A stretch of 64,000 bases of DNA from JBEHWX01 sp048498995 (GCA_048498995.1 JBEHWX010000019.1:17093-81092); one strand, 5' to 3'. Counted from the first letter of the stretch, positions 8,233 to 17,385 are shown. Translations and numbers: made by a program. The notes: a model not told the origin generated them from the letters alone.

Positions 8233-9504
8233 TCTCCTCACGTCCGTTCGGTAGCGGTAGAAATTGAGAAGCAGGCCGACCATGGACATGTTGAGGATCA
8301 GCGAGGAGCCTCCCTTGGAGAGGAACGGGAGCGGAATGCCCATCACCGGCACCAGGCCGATGGCCATGCCGATGTTGATCGTGGTATGATAGAGAAAGAT
8401 CGCCGCGATGCCGAAGCAGATCGTCGATTCGTACTTGTTCCGGAGATGGCTCGCCGTGTCGATCGCGAAATAGACGAGCGAGACGAGAAGCGTGATCACG
8501 AGCATTCCGCCGAGGAAGCCGAACTCCTCGGTCGGCACGCAGTAGATGAAGTCGGTCCACTGCTCCGGGATGTAGCGGAGCTGCGTCTGGGTTCCCTTCA
8601 GGAAGCCCTTGCCGGTCAGGCCGCCGGAGCCGACCGCGAGCATCGACTGGAGCACGTGATAGCCGGCCCCCTGCGGGTCGAGGTTCGGGTCGAGGAACGT
8701 CTGGATACGCTTCTGCTGGTGCGGCAACATCACGTGGTTGTAAACGAAGCCGGTCGAGAAGCCGATCCCCACCGAGAGGGCGAATCCGAGCGCGGTCACC
8801 ATCACCGAGCGGCGGAACAGGAGCATGCAGACCAGCACCACCGCCAGCGCCACGTACATCTGGAGCGATCCGAAGAAGGCGCAGATGGCCACCAGCGCCG
8901 GGGCCACCAGCGAGAAGAGGAGGAACAGATCGGCTCCTCCCCAGAGCGCGATCCCGAGCAGCATCGCCATGTAGACGCTCGACGACCCGAAATCCGGCTC
9001 GAGCATGATCAGCGCCACCGGCGCCAGGATGATGCCGACCACCGTCCCCAGATCGCGCCAGTTGGCCAGATCCTTCCCCTCCCGGCTCACGAAGTAGGAG
9101 GCCATCATCAGCGTCCCGATTTTGGCCAGCTCCGATGGCTGCAACGAGAGGGGACCGAAGATGAACCAGCTCTTGGCCCCCTTGGTCACCGTCCCCACCA
9201 CGAGCACCGCGGCCAGCAGGAGCAGGCCGAAGACGTAGTTCGGCAGCGTGGCCACCCGAAGCCACCGCTCCGGCAGGTAGGCCACCCCGAGCATCACGAT
9301 CACCCCGCCGATGGCGAAGATCAACTGCGATTTGAAGATCGTGGAGGCGCCCGCCTCGTAGGTCGCGCTGTAGATCGAGATGAGCCCGATCGCGACCAGA
9401 CCGATCGCGACGAGGAACGTGCGGAAGTCGAAGCTGAGAAGCCCGGAGGAAGTCGAGGTCGACGTCGATGTGTCGATCGCCTCGTCGTAGTAGGATGTTT
9501 CCAT
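8227..9504 (-). CDS. rodA: SEDS-family peptidoglycan glycosyltransferase RodA
   Basis: RodA polymerises lipid II into glycan strands during lateral wall growth, working with a class B penicillin-binding protein. The 425-residue protein has about ten transmembrane helices. It shows the SEDS signatures LQPSELAKIG, RIQTFLDPNLDPQGAGYH, GSGGLTGKGFLKGTQ, YIPEQWTDFIYCVPTEEFGF (with the conserved catalytic Asp in TDFI) and GIPLPFLSKGGSSL. The ATG at 9504 is preferred to one at 9570: the extra 22 residues are not family-like, although the Shine-Dalgarno (AGG) is weak. The last codons and stop lie in the inverted repeat array, so the native C-terminus may have been altered by it. Confidence 0.93.
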   Translation of the reverse strand: METSYYDEAIDTSTSTSTSSGLLSFDFRTFLVAIGLVAIGLISIYSATYEAGASTIFKSQLIFAIGGVIVMLGVAYLPERWLRVATLPNYVFGLLLLAAVLVVGTVTKGAKSWFIFGPLSLQPSELAKIGTLMMASYFVSREGKDLANWRDLGTVVGIILAPVALIMLEPDFGSSSVYMAMLLGIALWGGADLFLLFSLVAPALVAICAFFGSLQMYVALAVVLVCMLLFRRSVMVTALGFALSVGIGFSTGFVYNHVMLPHQQKRIQTFLDPNLDPQGAGYHVLQSMLAVGSGGLTGKGFLKGTQTQLRYIPEQWTDFIYCVPTEEFGFLGGMLVITLLVSLVYFAIDTASHLRNKYESTICFGIAAIFLYHTTINIGMAIGLVPVMGIPLPFLSKGGSSLILNMSMVGLLLNFYRYRTDVRRN

Positions 9505-9648
9505 AGAGACCTGATGCACCGAATCGGTTGCTCCGCCCGGTATGGACCGGAGGCGGAGCGGATGTGTCACAGTGTCGAGGTGAGTCGGAAGGATTCCGGA
9601 GCGGCCGTCCGTCGATCGGCAAGCGGCTCCGGAGCGGAAGAGCCGGTC

Positions 9649-10377
9649 TCAGCGCCGGAGCGCCTTCGGCCGACCGAGAATTTCGCTGATGATGATCGCG
9701 CGGCGGATCGAGTCGAGATCGCCGAGCGTCTCCTGAATCGCGTCGAACCGGCTCTGCTCATCGTACACGTCGGAGCCGGCCGCGCTCTGGCGCTCGTTGC
9801 CGGTGAGGCCCCGCGCGGAGTGAAAGCCGCTGAACCCCTTCAGGTGGAACGCCTGCTCGGTCGGCTCGGCGATCGGCGCGCGGAAGTCGAACGCCCCCGG
9901 ATCGAGGTCGTAGTCGCGCGTCGGACGCTGCACGCCGAGCGAGCGGAACGCGAACGGGTCGCGATCGCCGGCCGGCATCTCCTGGTCGATCGACCGGAGC
10001 GGCTCGGCGGAGCGAACCGGCATCGGAGACCGGCTCGGCGACGGAAGCGGCCTCTCGGCCGACGCGGAGGTCGTGATATCCCTTCCCCGCCGGGCCGCGG
10101 TGGTTGCCCGCCGTGGAGCCGACTCGGCCGCCGGACGTGAATGGCGCTCCAGCTCGGCCACCGCCTCCCTCACCCGATCGGGCAGCGAGCCGGCGTCGGG
10201 GGTGTTCCGGGCGCGGATCGCCTTGAGCGCCTCGGCGCGCTCCCGCTGGAGCTGCTCGCGCCGCGCCTGCGCCTCGGGTCCCCCCTTCTTTCCCCCGAAC
10301 AGGATCCGGAGGACGAAAAAGACGATGGCCATGAGGATGACGGGATGCCCCATGATCCAACCGAACAGATCTTCCAT
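9649..10377 (-). CDS. N-terminally membrane-anchored hypothetical protein
   Basis: A 242-residue protein starts MEDLFGWIMGHPVILMAIVF, so one membrane helix anchors it with the rest probably in the cytoplasm. A charged coiled-coil-like stretch (AQARREQLQRERAEALKAI) follows, then a long Ser/Arg/Pro-rich linker. The conserved-looking C-terminus is LDSIRRAIIISEILGRPKALRR. That ending resembles the '(L)RKAIIYSEILNRP' tail I associate with uncharacterised Bacteroidota and Chlorobi proteins. It precedes rodA on the same strand by 144 bp. A TAAATTTG box (10473-10466) lies about 90 nt upstream of the ATG. The function is unknown; cell-envelope context is inferred from rodA. Confidence 0.75.
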   Translation of the reverse strand: MEDLFGWIMGHPVILMAIVFFVLRILFGGKKGGPEAQARREQLQRERAEALKAIRARNTPDAGSLPDRVREAVAELERHSRPAAESAPRRATTAARRGRDITTSASAERPLPSPSRSPMPVRSAEPLRSIDQEMPAGDRDPFAFRSLGVQRPTRDYDLDPGAFDFRAPIAEPTEQAFHLKGFSGFHSARGLTGNERQSAAGSDVYDEQSRFDAIQETLGDLDSIRRAIIISEILGRPKALRR

Positions 10378-10465
10378 AGATAATGGACGGGATTACTGGT
10401 CCGAGAGGAATCTGGAAGGAAGGGCCCCCCACGTCCGGACGGGCGCGGGAACCGATCACAACCGG

Positions 10466-10473
10466 CAAATTTA
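10466..10473 (-). promoter_or_regulatory. TAnnTTTG promoter element
   Basis: The minus strand reads TAAATTTG, an exact match to the Bacteroidota -7 consensus TAnnTTTG, about 90 nt upstream of the ATG at 10377. No clear -33 TTG is seen at the expected 19-bp distance, so this is moderate evidence. Confidence 0.4.
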
Positions 10474-10828
10474 GTCGCCCCGAGGGGGGAAATGAAGAGA
10501 ATTAGACGGACCGGCGCGCGCCTCACCTCCTCCGGCCGGAACGCGGATCGGGTCCCGGAGCTCCCGGTACGAATCTCCGACGCCTGGAGCCGGAGCGCGA
10601 ATCCCGCCGGGAATCGACATTTCCGGTCCGGCGCCCTCCGCGACGCAGGCCCCGCGGGACCGCGACGTCCGGGATCCTCCCGCCGGTTCCGCCCGGGCGT
10701 ACAATTTGGAACAGCCCTCCCCGCGGCGACGGCGTCACCCGTTCCCTCGAGACAGGCCCTCCCCCACCCCTTCGCGCGCAGCGTCACCCGCCGAACCGAT
10801 ATACATCTGAATAGCCATCACGAAGTCG

Positions 10829-10848
10829 AAGTACACATTCGTGTACTT
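10829..10848. promoter_or_regulatory. Perfect 8-bp dyad, possible operator
   Basis: AAGTACAC and GTGTACTT flank a 4-bp ATTC spacer, giving a 20-bp dyad about 190 bp before the start at 11040. Its size and symmetry resemble a binding site for a dimeric regulator. No regulator can be assigned. Confidence 0.4.
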
Positions 10849-11039
10849 GAGTCGCGGCGACCGTGGCGGCAAATTGGCGTCCGATCGGGGAGCGCCGGCG
10901 CGCGCGGGAGATGCACCAGACTCCCGGCGCCCATCACGCGGCGCACCCGCCGCGCCCCGAGGGTCCAGGCCGCGCGGCCGGCAACCATAACGCCGGTCCG
11001 GGTATCACACGGATCGTGCAATTCCACGGAGAACAATCG

Positions 11040-11477
11040 ATGAAACGGATCGCGCTTCCGCTCCTGCTGGCGCTCGCCACCGCCACGCTCGCCACCACCG
11101 CGCTGGCCCGGACGGAGTGGGTGTTCAATCAGGGGGGCTGCCTCGGAGGTGGCTCCTGGTGGTCGGTCTCGAAGTACAACGAGGGGGTACTGGTGGAGGC
11201 GTGGGGGCTCAGCTGCGACGGCTTCGAGTGGCACAAGTCCTACTGCAACTTCCGCCGGCTGGATCAGAACCCGCTGGCCGGCCTGACGCCGAACCAGTCC
11301 GGAACCGGGGACGCCGGCCCCTGGGAAGCCTACATGACCTTCGCGGCCAACGGCATCCCCTCCGAGGTGGTGGGCCGCGACGCGACCGGAGCTTACTGGC
11401 GCGCCGACATGTGCGAGGCGCCCCCCAGGTCGAAATCGGCACCGTCACCGGGCATGCGACGACGGAATCTCAACTGA
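11040..11477 (+). CDS. Small secreted protein of unknown function with four cysteines
   Basis: A 145-residue precursor begins MKRIALPLLLALATATLATT and has a likely signal-peptidase site after ALA (ALARTEW). The mature part is rich in Trp, Gly and aromatic residues. Four cysteines (GGCLGG, LSCDGF, SYCNFR, DMCEAP) could form two disulphides. GGAGAA about 7 nt before the ATG supports this start over the longer open frame. Two hairpins follow the stop. It is probably periplasmic or extracellular; I do not recognise the family. Confidence 0.72.
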   Translation: MKRIALPLLLALATATLATTALARTEWVFNQGGCLGGGSWWSVSKYNEGVLVEAWGLSCDGFEWHKSYCNFRRLDQNPLAGLTPNQSGTGDAGPWEAYMTFAANGIPSEVVGRDATGAYWRADMCEAPPRSKSAPSPGMRRRNLN

Positions 11478-11480
11478 GCT

Positions 11481-11550
11481 CCGATCCGAGCCGGATCGGG
11501 AGGATACGATGACCACGACGATCGGAGGCCGGGCCGGAAGTGCCCGGCCT
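11481..11550 (+). terminator. Two consecutive terminator-like hairpins
   Basis: An 8-bp stem (11481-11488 with 11492-11499) starts 4 nt after the stop. A 9-bp stem (11526-11534 with 11542-11550, 7-nt loop) follows. Neither has a T run, so factor-independent termination is uncertain. Confidence 0.4.
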
Positions 11551-11694
11551 CGTCGTTCGCGCCGGCCGCGAAAGATCGGCGGCGACAACCGTGGCACTGT
11601 TTGTGATACGCTCCGACGGGGGTGTCGTTCGGATTTCTTGGCATCATCGCATATTTTCGGCCACCCTGAGCGACATCCTTTCACGTAGAACTGC

Positions 11695-12645
11695 ATGAGT
11701 CACGTCCCGCTACGCGTTGTTCCAGCTTCGATTCGTTGGTTCGCGCTGTTCCTTCTGATGACCGGCGGGGCTCGTCTCGACGCCCAGTCGCTTCAACGGC
11801 CGGCGCCGGACGAAGCGTCGGCCGGATCCTCGACGCTTCCCGCGACTGCGCTTCCGGCGACGTCGCTTCCCGCGACTGCGCTTCCCGCGGCGGCGCTTCC
11901 GGCGACGGCGCTTCCGATGGCTCCTCCGGAGCCGCCGAGCGACGTTCTGACCCCCGAGGTCCGGCGGAACACGCCGAACCTGAAGGTCGGGCTGCGCGCC
12001 GGATTCAATCGTACCGCCTACTCGAACGACCGTTACCTGAACAACACGCTGATCGACGTCGGCGACGTCTCCGGCGAGACCGATGTCTACGGATCGGCGG
12101 CCGGGTTCGGTTATCAGTTCGGCGCCGAGCTCGAATATCCGTTCAACTCCAGCCTTTCGCTGGTGGTCGGCGGCGGCTACGAGCAGGTCCACTTCGGCAA
12201 CAACGGCGCGGTGCGCGAGCAATGCCAGAGCTCCTCCGGGGCGATCTCGCTCGGCAACTCGGTGCACACCTTCGACGCGACGATCGACTACGCGAAGCTG
12301 GCGGCCAGCATCAAGCTCCGCCTGACGAAATTCTATTTCATGGTGGGGCTCACGACCGCGCATCCGGTCTCCTCCTCGCTGACGCGTAGCCGGACGTTCG
12401 GCGGCGCCGACTGCTATTTCCCGGGAACCGGGCTGCAGACGATCGAGGAATCCGGGGAGGTGCCGAGCGTCTCCTCGCTTCATTACGCCTTCCGACTCGG
12501 CGCCGGGCTGATCTATCATCTCGGCGACCGGCTCGAATTCTCTCCGGAGCTGACGCTCGACTTCGGATCCAACGCGATCAACAAATCGCCGAACTCCGAT
12601 ATCGGCGTCTACTCCATCAGCGCGGTGCTTCGCTACGACATCTGA
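11695..12645 (+). CDS. Outer-membrane beta-barrel protein with LPATA repeats
   Basis: This is a 316-residue precursor. A signal peptide (hydrophobic WFALFLLMTG, cleavage near LDAQ) is followed by a linker containing six 5-residue repeats of LPATA type. A barrel-like domain then begins around NLKVGLRAGFNRTAYSND. Alternating strands such as GSAAGFGYQFGAELEYPF, LSLVVGGGYEQVHFG and the C-terminal YSISAVLRYDI are typical of PorT/OmpA-like eight-stranded barrels in Bacteroidota. Its stop overlaps the start of the PD40-OmpA lipoprotein (TGATG), so the two are made together and may interact in the outer membrane. Confidence 0.8.
   Translation: MSHVPLRVVPASIRWFALFLLMTGGARLDAQSLQRPAPDEASAGSSTLPATALPATSLPATALPAAALPATALPMAPPEPPSDVLTPEVRRNTPNLKVGLRAGFNRTAYSNDRYLNNTLIDVGDVSGETDVYGSAAGFGYQFGAELEYPFNSSLSLVVGGGYEQVHFGNNGAVREQCQSSSGAISLGNSVHTFDATIDYAKLAASIKLRLTKFYFMVGLTTAHPVSSSLTRSRTFGGADCYFPGTGLQTIEESGEVPSVSSLHYAFRLGAGLIYHLGDRLEFSPELTLDFGSNAINKSPNSDIGVYSISAVLRYDI
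11836..11925 (+). repeat. 15-bp coding repeat (LPATA) x6
   Basis: Six 15-bp units with a CTTCC start every 15 bp from 11836 encode LPATA/LPATS/LPAAA in the linker of the barrel protein. They look like a slippage-prone array that varies linker length. Confidence 0.8.
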
Positions 12646-14300
12646 TGAGGCTCATGACGATATCTCCCGACCGATGGCAGAAGCGGAACCCGCTGCGAGC
12701 CCCGCGCGCCTGGCGCGCCTCATCGACGTTCGCGTCGGCGGCATTGACCGCGGCGCTGGCCATCGCGCCGCCGGCGGCATCGCTGCTCCTCACCGGATGC
12801 GGCTCCTCCTCCGGCTCGCTGGCCCCGGTCTCGAAGCTCAATCCCGAACAGGTTCCGGCGCACCGTGAGCTCGCCATCAGCCCGGTGAGCGCGCTAAACT
12901 CCGCGGCCGACGAGTTCGGCATGACGATGCCGCTGGACACGACGCTCGGCTACTTCACCTCCTCCCGCGCCGGCGCGCTCGGCAAGCACAGCATCTTCTA
13001 CAGCCGCAGGACCGGCTCCACCTGGACCGTGCCGGCGCTGGCCGTCGAGATCAACAACGCACGGAGCAACGGCGGGCCGTCGATCACGCCGGGGGGCGAG
13101 GCGCTCTACTTCACCGGCTGCGATTACGGCTTCGGCGACTGCGATCTGTATCGCGTCGACGTGGGCCCGCGCGGCGAGGTGCCGCCGGAGACCTCCCCCT
13201 GGACCGTGCCGGTGAACCTCGGGCTGACGGTCAACGGACGCGGCTGGGAGTCGCAGCCCTGCGTGGCCGCCGATGGCTCCATCCTCTATTTCTCCAGCGA
13301 TCGTCCCGACGGCTTCGGCGGCAAGGACATCTGGTACTCCCGCCGCGCGCGCGACGGCTCCTGGGAGCGACCGATCAACGCCGGCCCGCGCGTCAACACC
13401 GCGTTCGACGAGGTGAGCCCCTGGGTCTCCCCGGACGGACGGACCCTCTACTTCAGCTCGAACGGGATGCCGGGGCTCGGCGGCTTCGATGTCTTCGAGG
13501 CGCACAACGCCATCGGCGGCGGCACGGTGGTGCAGAACGTCGGCACGCCGATCAACAGTCCGTCCGACGAGATCACCTTCTCCCTCTCCTCCGACGGGTC
13601 GCATGCGTTCGTCGCCTCCAACCGGGCCGGCGGGTCCGGCGGCTACGACCTTTATCAGATCTCCGCGCCGCCGGTGCCGGTGGATCCGTTCGTGATCGCC
13701 CGCGGCAGCGTGCGCGACGAGCGGGGACGGCCGGTGGTGGCGACCATCGAGGTCACCGATCTGTCGAGCAACATCCCGCTCGGACGCTTCATGAGCGAGC
13801 CGGACAGCGGGATGTACGTGGCGATACTCCCGCGCGGCGTGGACTACGCCCTGACGGCCGTGGCTCCCGGCCATCTCTTCCTGTCGCGGCAGCTCACCGT
13901 GGACCGCGATCTGGAGCGGAACGACGTGCGCCAGGTCGACTTTCAGCTCCAGCCGATCGTCGGCACCGTGCGGCTGCTGGTCTTCTTCGACACCGGCGAG
14001 AGCAACCTGGAGAAGGAATCGATCAACGACCTGAACCGGGCGGTGGCCTTTCTCGAGGCCAACCCGGACGTGAGGGTGGAGGTCGCCGGGCACACCGACA
14101 ACACCGGCGACGAGGGGGCGAACTTCGAGCTGTCGGCCGAGCGGGCCCGCTCGGTGAAGTCCTTCCTCGTCGGCAACCGGATCAACGCCGATCGGATCAA
14201 GGCGGTCGGCTACGGCTCGTCGCAGCCGGTGGCCGACAACGGCACCGATGCCGGGCGCGCCATGAACCGGCGCGTGGAGCTTCGCGTGGTCCGGCCATAA
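12645..14300 (+). CDS. PorE-like lipoprotein: PD40 beta-propeller, carboxypeptidase-regulatory and OmpA domains
   Basis: The 551-residue precursor has a long n-region and a lipobox (LLLTGCGSS), so it is lipid-anchored. Residues ~85-330 hold PD40 propeller blades (SPWVSPDGRTLYFSSNGMPG, ILYFSSDRPDGFGGKDIWYS, HAFVASNRAGGSGGYDLYQI). Residues ~340-430 are a carboxypeptidase-regulatory-like beta-sandwich (ARGSVRDERGRPVVATIEVT). The C-terminal OmpA domain (VAGHTDNTGDEGANFELSAERA, MNRRVELRV) binds peptidoglycan. This order matches T9SS PorE and related proteins, although the N-terminal TPR of PorE is missing. It is translationally coupled to the upstream barrel. A structural role linking outer membrane and peptidoglycan is likely; a T9SS role is inferred. 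Confidence 0.87.
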   Translation: MRLMTISPDRWQKRNPLRAPRAWRASSTFASAALTAALAIAPPAASLLLTGCGSSSGSLAPVSKLNPEQVPAHRELAISPVSALNSAADEFGMTMPLDTTLGYFTSSRAGALGKHSIFYSRRTGSTWTVPALAVEINNARSNGGPSITPGGEALYFTGCDYGFGDCDLYRVDVGPRGEVPPETSPWTVPVNLGLTVNGRGWESQPCVAADGSILYFSSDRPDGFGGKDIWYSRRARDGSWERPINAGPRVNTAFDEVSPWVSPDGRTLYFSSNGMPGLGGFDVFEAHNAIGGGTVVQNVGTPINSPSDEITFSLSSDGSHAFVASNRAGGSGGYDLYQISAPPVPVDPFVIARGSVRDERGRPVVATIEVTDLSSNIPLGRFMSEPDSGMYVAILPRGVDYALTAVAPGHLFLSRQLTVDRDLERNDVRQVDFQLQPIVGTVRLLVFFDTGESNLEKESINDLNRAVAFLEANPDVRVEVAGHTDNTGDEGANFELSAERARSVKSFLVGNRINADRIKAVGYGSSQPVADNGTDAGRAMNRRVELRVVRP

Positions 14301-14411
14301 CCGGCCGATCATCCTTCCAGCGTCGTCGGCATCCCGTCCGCGCCATTCGAGCTTCGCGCGGCAATCGCGCACCGCAATCGCGCGCCGCAGCGGCGGCGCA
14401 CCCGTACCCGC

Positions 14412-16349
14412 ATGCAGTACCCCTCACCAGATCCATCGGAGCACTCCGGACCCGCCCGCTCCGGAGGTGCCGGGCCGCATGGCCGCGCGCCGCATGGCCG
14501 CCCGCCGCGTCGAGCGCCGCGTCGCCTGCCGGCCGGAGCATTCCTCCTGCCCGGGGCGCTGCTGGCCTCGGCGATCGTCGGATGCGGCTCGCTGCGCGGC
14601 GGCTCCGCCGACCGCTACCCGAATCCGCTTCAGCGGCGCGTTGCCCTGGAATCGGTGGCCCGCCTGAAGGGACGGAACTTCCAGGTGGTGGCCGCGCGGC
14701 TCCAGAGCGGCATCGATACCTCCCTTGCCTGGCGCCAGCTCGACACGCTCCTCGACGCCCCCACCGGCGACATGTTCTGGACCTATCCGGCCGCCGCCTT
14801 CTACTTCAGTTGTCGCGACCTGCTCTCCGACGCCTGGCGCGCCCGGTTCCGCCGCGCGTGGAAACGCTACACCCCCTACCGCGGCGACACCGAGAACCAT
14901 TTCCTGATGCATTACGGCGCGCTCCTCCTCTTCTCGCAGGAGTGGCCGGACCTCCCGGGCTCCGAGTGGTTCAACGGCAAGAGCTCCGCGGAAAACCATG
15001 CCGAGGCCGCCGCCTACCTGAATCACTGGATCGACGAGACCGTGCGCCAGGGGATGACCGAGTGGGACTCCCCCCGCTACATGTACTTCTATCTGACGCC
15101 GCTGCTGACGCTGGCCGAGTACACCGAGGACCCCGCGCTCAAGCGGAAGTTCGAGATGATGGTCGAGTACCTGCTGGCCGATTATGCCGACGACTACCTG
15201 GCCGGCTCCTACACCGGCGCGCACTCGCGCGACGGGGATGCCTCGGCGATCGATCCCCGAACGGGGGATGTGACCAGCTACGGGGAGTTCTATTTCGAGG
15301 ACACGCTCGCCACGATCAACCCGGACCTGGCGTTCACCGCGGCCTACCGGTTCCAGGCCCCGCCGATCCTGGCCGCGATCGCGCACGACCGGAGCGCGTT
15401 TGCCATCCAGCGGGAGCTGAAGCGCTCCCGCGCCCGGATGCGCTACGCCCAGGAGCGCTATACGACGGTACATCGCTACACCTACATGTCCCCTGACCTG
15501 GCGCTCGGCTCGATCGAGGGGGGCATCCAGCAGCCGATCCAGCAGCATACCTGGGGCGTCACCTTCGCGGCGCGGCGTCCGAACAACACGATCTTCGCCC
15601 TCCACCCGGACGTCTCGGCAACGGAGCTCGGGAGCTTCTTTCCGGAGGAGCCGGAGCTGATGGAGGAAGGGGTGCTCGCCTCCAAGGGGAGCTATGCCAG
15701 CCCGGACAAATGGGTCGGCGGCTCCCGCTTCGAGTCGATCGGCCAGTACGCCTCCACCCTCGTCGGACTCTACGAGATCCCGCGCGAGGCGCGGCATCAC
15801 CACGTCGACTTCTTCCTGCCGAAGACGCTGGACACGGTGATCCATGATCCCTCCGGCTGGATCATCTGCCGCATGGGTGGCGGGTTCGTCGGCATTCGGA
15901 TGCTCCGGGAGGATTCGCTCCAGTGGATCGACGAGGGGAAGAACATCCGGCTACGCGTGGCCGACCGTCACCTCCGCTATGCGGTCGAGTGCGGTTCGGA
16001 ACAGCGGATCTCCTTCGACGCGTTCATCCGGACGCTGCGCGACGCCGGCCCCCTGGCCGACTCCTCCAACGGCTTCCGCTATCACAGCCCGTTCGGCCCC
16101 ACCCTCTCCTTCGCCCGCCGGAGCGACGAGCCGACCCTCTGGCGTCTCGACCAGGTCGACGATCCCGCGGCGACCGGCGGCGGCTCGACGGCGAACAGCG
16201 CGGCCGGGGGAGGTACGAACGCCGCGGGGAGCCCGCCCCTCCTCTTCGACAGCCGCCACCTGCGGAGCGAGCTCGGCAGCGGCGTGCTGGAGTTGAGAGT
16301 CGACGGCATGCGGCGCATCCTGGACTTCGTGGAGAACACCATCCGGTGA
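14412..16349 (+). CDS. Lipoprotein with an alpha-toroid, heparinase/alginate-lyase-like architecture
   Basis: This is a 645-residue precursor with a basic n-region and a lipobox (AIVGCGSL), so it is probably an outer-membrane lipoprotein. Residues ~70-330 are helical and Trp/Tyr-rich (ENHFLMHYGALLLFSQEWPD, AENHAEAAAYLNHWIDE, EWDSPRYMYFYLTPLLTLAE). The segment has the N-H-x and Y/W spacing seen in alpha/alpha-toroid polysaccharide lyases. The C-terminal half looks beta-rich (WGVTFAARRPNNTIFALHPD, WIICRMGGGFVGIR), like the beta-sandwich of heparinase II/III-type enzymes. I cannot assign catalytic residues with certainty. Polysaccharide lyase or a carbohydrate-binding relative is the best guess. 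Confidence 0.6.
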   Translation: MQYPSPDPSEHSGPARSGGAGPHGRAPHGRPPRRAPRRLPAGAFLLPGALLASAIVGCGSLRGGSADRYPNPLQRRVALESVARLKGRNFQVVAARLQSGIDTSLAWRQLDTLLDAPTGDMFWTYPAAAFYFSCRDLLSDAWRARFRRAWKRYTPYRGDTENHFLMHYGALLLFSQEWPDLPGSEWFNGKSSAENHAEAAAYLNHWIDETVRQGMTEWDSPRYMYFYLTPLLTLAEYTEDPALKRKFEMMVEYLLADYADDYLAGSYTGAHSRDGDASAIDPRTGDVTSYGEFYFEDTLATINPDLAFTAAYRFQAPPILAAIAHDRSAFAIQRELKRSRARMRYAQERYTTVHRYTYMSPDLALGSIEGGIQQPIQQHTWGVTFAARRPNNTIFALHPDVSATELGSFFPEEPELMEEGVLASKGSYASPDKWVGGSRFESIGQYASTLVGLYEIPREARHHHVDFFLPKTLDTVIHDPSGWIICRMGGGFVGIRMLREDSLQWIDEGKNIRLRVADRHLRYAVECGSEQRISFDAFIRTLRDAGPLADSSNGFRYHSPFGPTLSFARRSDEPTLWRLDQVDDPAATGGGSTANSAAGGGTNAAGSPPLLFDSRHLRSELGSGVLELRVDGMRRILDFVENTIR

Positions 16350-16380
16350 GCGCTCCGGCGTATCGGATCACGATAAGATC

Positions 16381-17385
16381 ATGAGCATCGGGAAGTTCAT
16401 ACTGATTGGCGTAGGGGCCCTGGCCGTGCTCGGCGCGGGGGTGCTCCTCTACGGCTACCTCCATGAGGGATGGCGGCTCGACTCGACCGACATGGTCGTC
16501 GATCTCTTCTCCAGCCGGAAGCCGGAGGTCGACGACAGGATCGGCACGCGCCACTGGGACGTGGATCTCCCCGATTCGAGCGTGGTGATGATCGCCGCCG
16601 ATCGGATCGACGTGACCATCTCCCCGGCCGACCTCGACGTGGCCACGATCGACGCGGTGCTGGAGGGGGAGGCGAGCGACTCGGCGAGCTTCGGCGTCGG
16701 GCTCGAGCGGCGGAACGAGCACACGCTCGTGGTGCGCGCCGCGCCGCTGAGAGCATACGCCGCCGGCTCGGGACGCGGCAAGCTCACGCTCCGCCTGCCG
16801 GAGCATACCCGCGTGCTGATCGATGTCGGCAACGGCAACGTGGCCGCGGAGAATCTGTCGGGAGATCTGACCGCGACGGTCAGAAAAGGAATGGTGGAGA
16901 TCGACGGGGCTCGCGGCACCGTCAGGGCCAAGACGCTCGGCGGGGGGATCACGCTGGAGCGCTGCCGCGGCGCGATCGACGCCGACGCCTCCGGCGAGGT
17001 GCGCCTCGATTACAACGAGGGGAGCTGCTCGGTGGCGGCCACCGAGCGGGTGACGGCGCGGAACCACTCCGGCTCGCTCGAGGTTTCCTGCGTCACCGGC
17101 GGCATCTTCGCCACCCTGATCGGCGTGGGCGACGGCTGCCGCCTCACCGCGCTCGACGGCGACGTCAGGCTCGAGACGCTCCCCGGCATCCGCGCCAGCT
17201 TCACCGTCAACGCCCCGCTCGGACAGATCCGCGCCGGACTGCCGTTCGACACGCTCGGCATGGAATCGGTGGATGCGCGGGTGCTCCGCGCGCGGATCAA
17301 CGGCGGCGGTGTGCCGGTGACCATCCTGGCCCGGCATGGCGATGTCTCGATCATGGAGTTCGCCTCCCGCGCCTCGGGCGAGTGA
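16381..17385 (+). CDS. DUF4097-type beta-solenoid membrane-anchored protein
   Basis: A 334-residue protein begins with an uncleaved-looking hydrophobic anchor (FILIGVGALAVLGAGVLLYG). It continues with the short beta repeats characteristic of DUF4097 proteins: LRLPEHTRVLIDVGNGNVAA, VRKGMVEIDGARGTVRAKTL, LGGGITLERCRG, HSGSLEVSCVTGG and ARHGDVSIMEF. The repeating 'G-x-v-x-(l/v)' pattern suggests a right-handed beta-helix facing the periplasm. The family has no defined role. It follows the lyase-like lipoprotein by 31 bp and is probably co-transcribed with it. Confidence 0.75.
   Translation: MSIGKFILIGVGALAVLGAGVLLYGYLHEGWRLDSTDMVVDLFSSRKPEVDDRIGTRHWDVDLPDSSVVMIAADRIDVTISPADLDVATIDAVLEGEASDSASFGVGLERRNEHTLVVRAAPLRAYAAGSGRGKLTLRLPEHTRVLIDVGNGNVAAENLSGDLTATVRKGMVEIDGARGTVRAKTLGGGITLERCRGAIDADASGEVRLDYNEGSCSVAATERVTARNHSGSLEVSCVTGGIFATLIGVGDGCRLTALDGDVRLETLPGIRASFTVNAPLGQIRAGLPFDTLGMESVDARVLRARINGGGVPVTILARHGDVSIMEFASRASGE

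Larger units (their letters stand above)
10378..11039. other. 662-bp divergent intergenic region with an operator-like dyad
   Basis: No convincing gene is visible; open frames are Arg/Pro-rich and antisense-like. It probably contains promoters for both flanking genes. A TAAATTTG box on the minus strand lies at 10466-10473. A perfect dyad (10829-10848) lies upstream of the plus-strand secreted protein. Confidence 0.5.
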
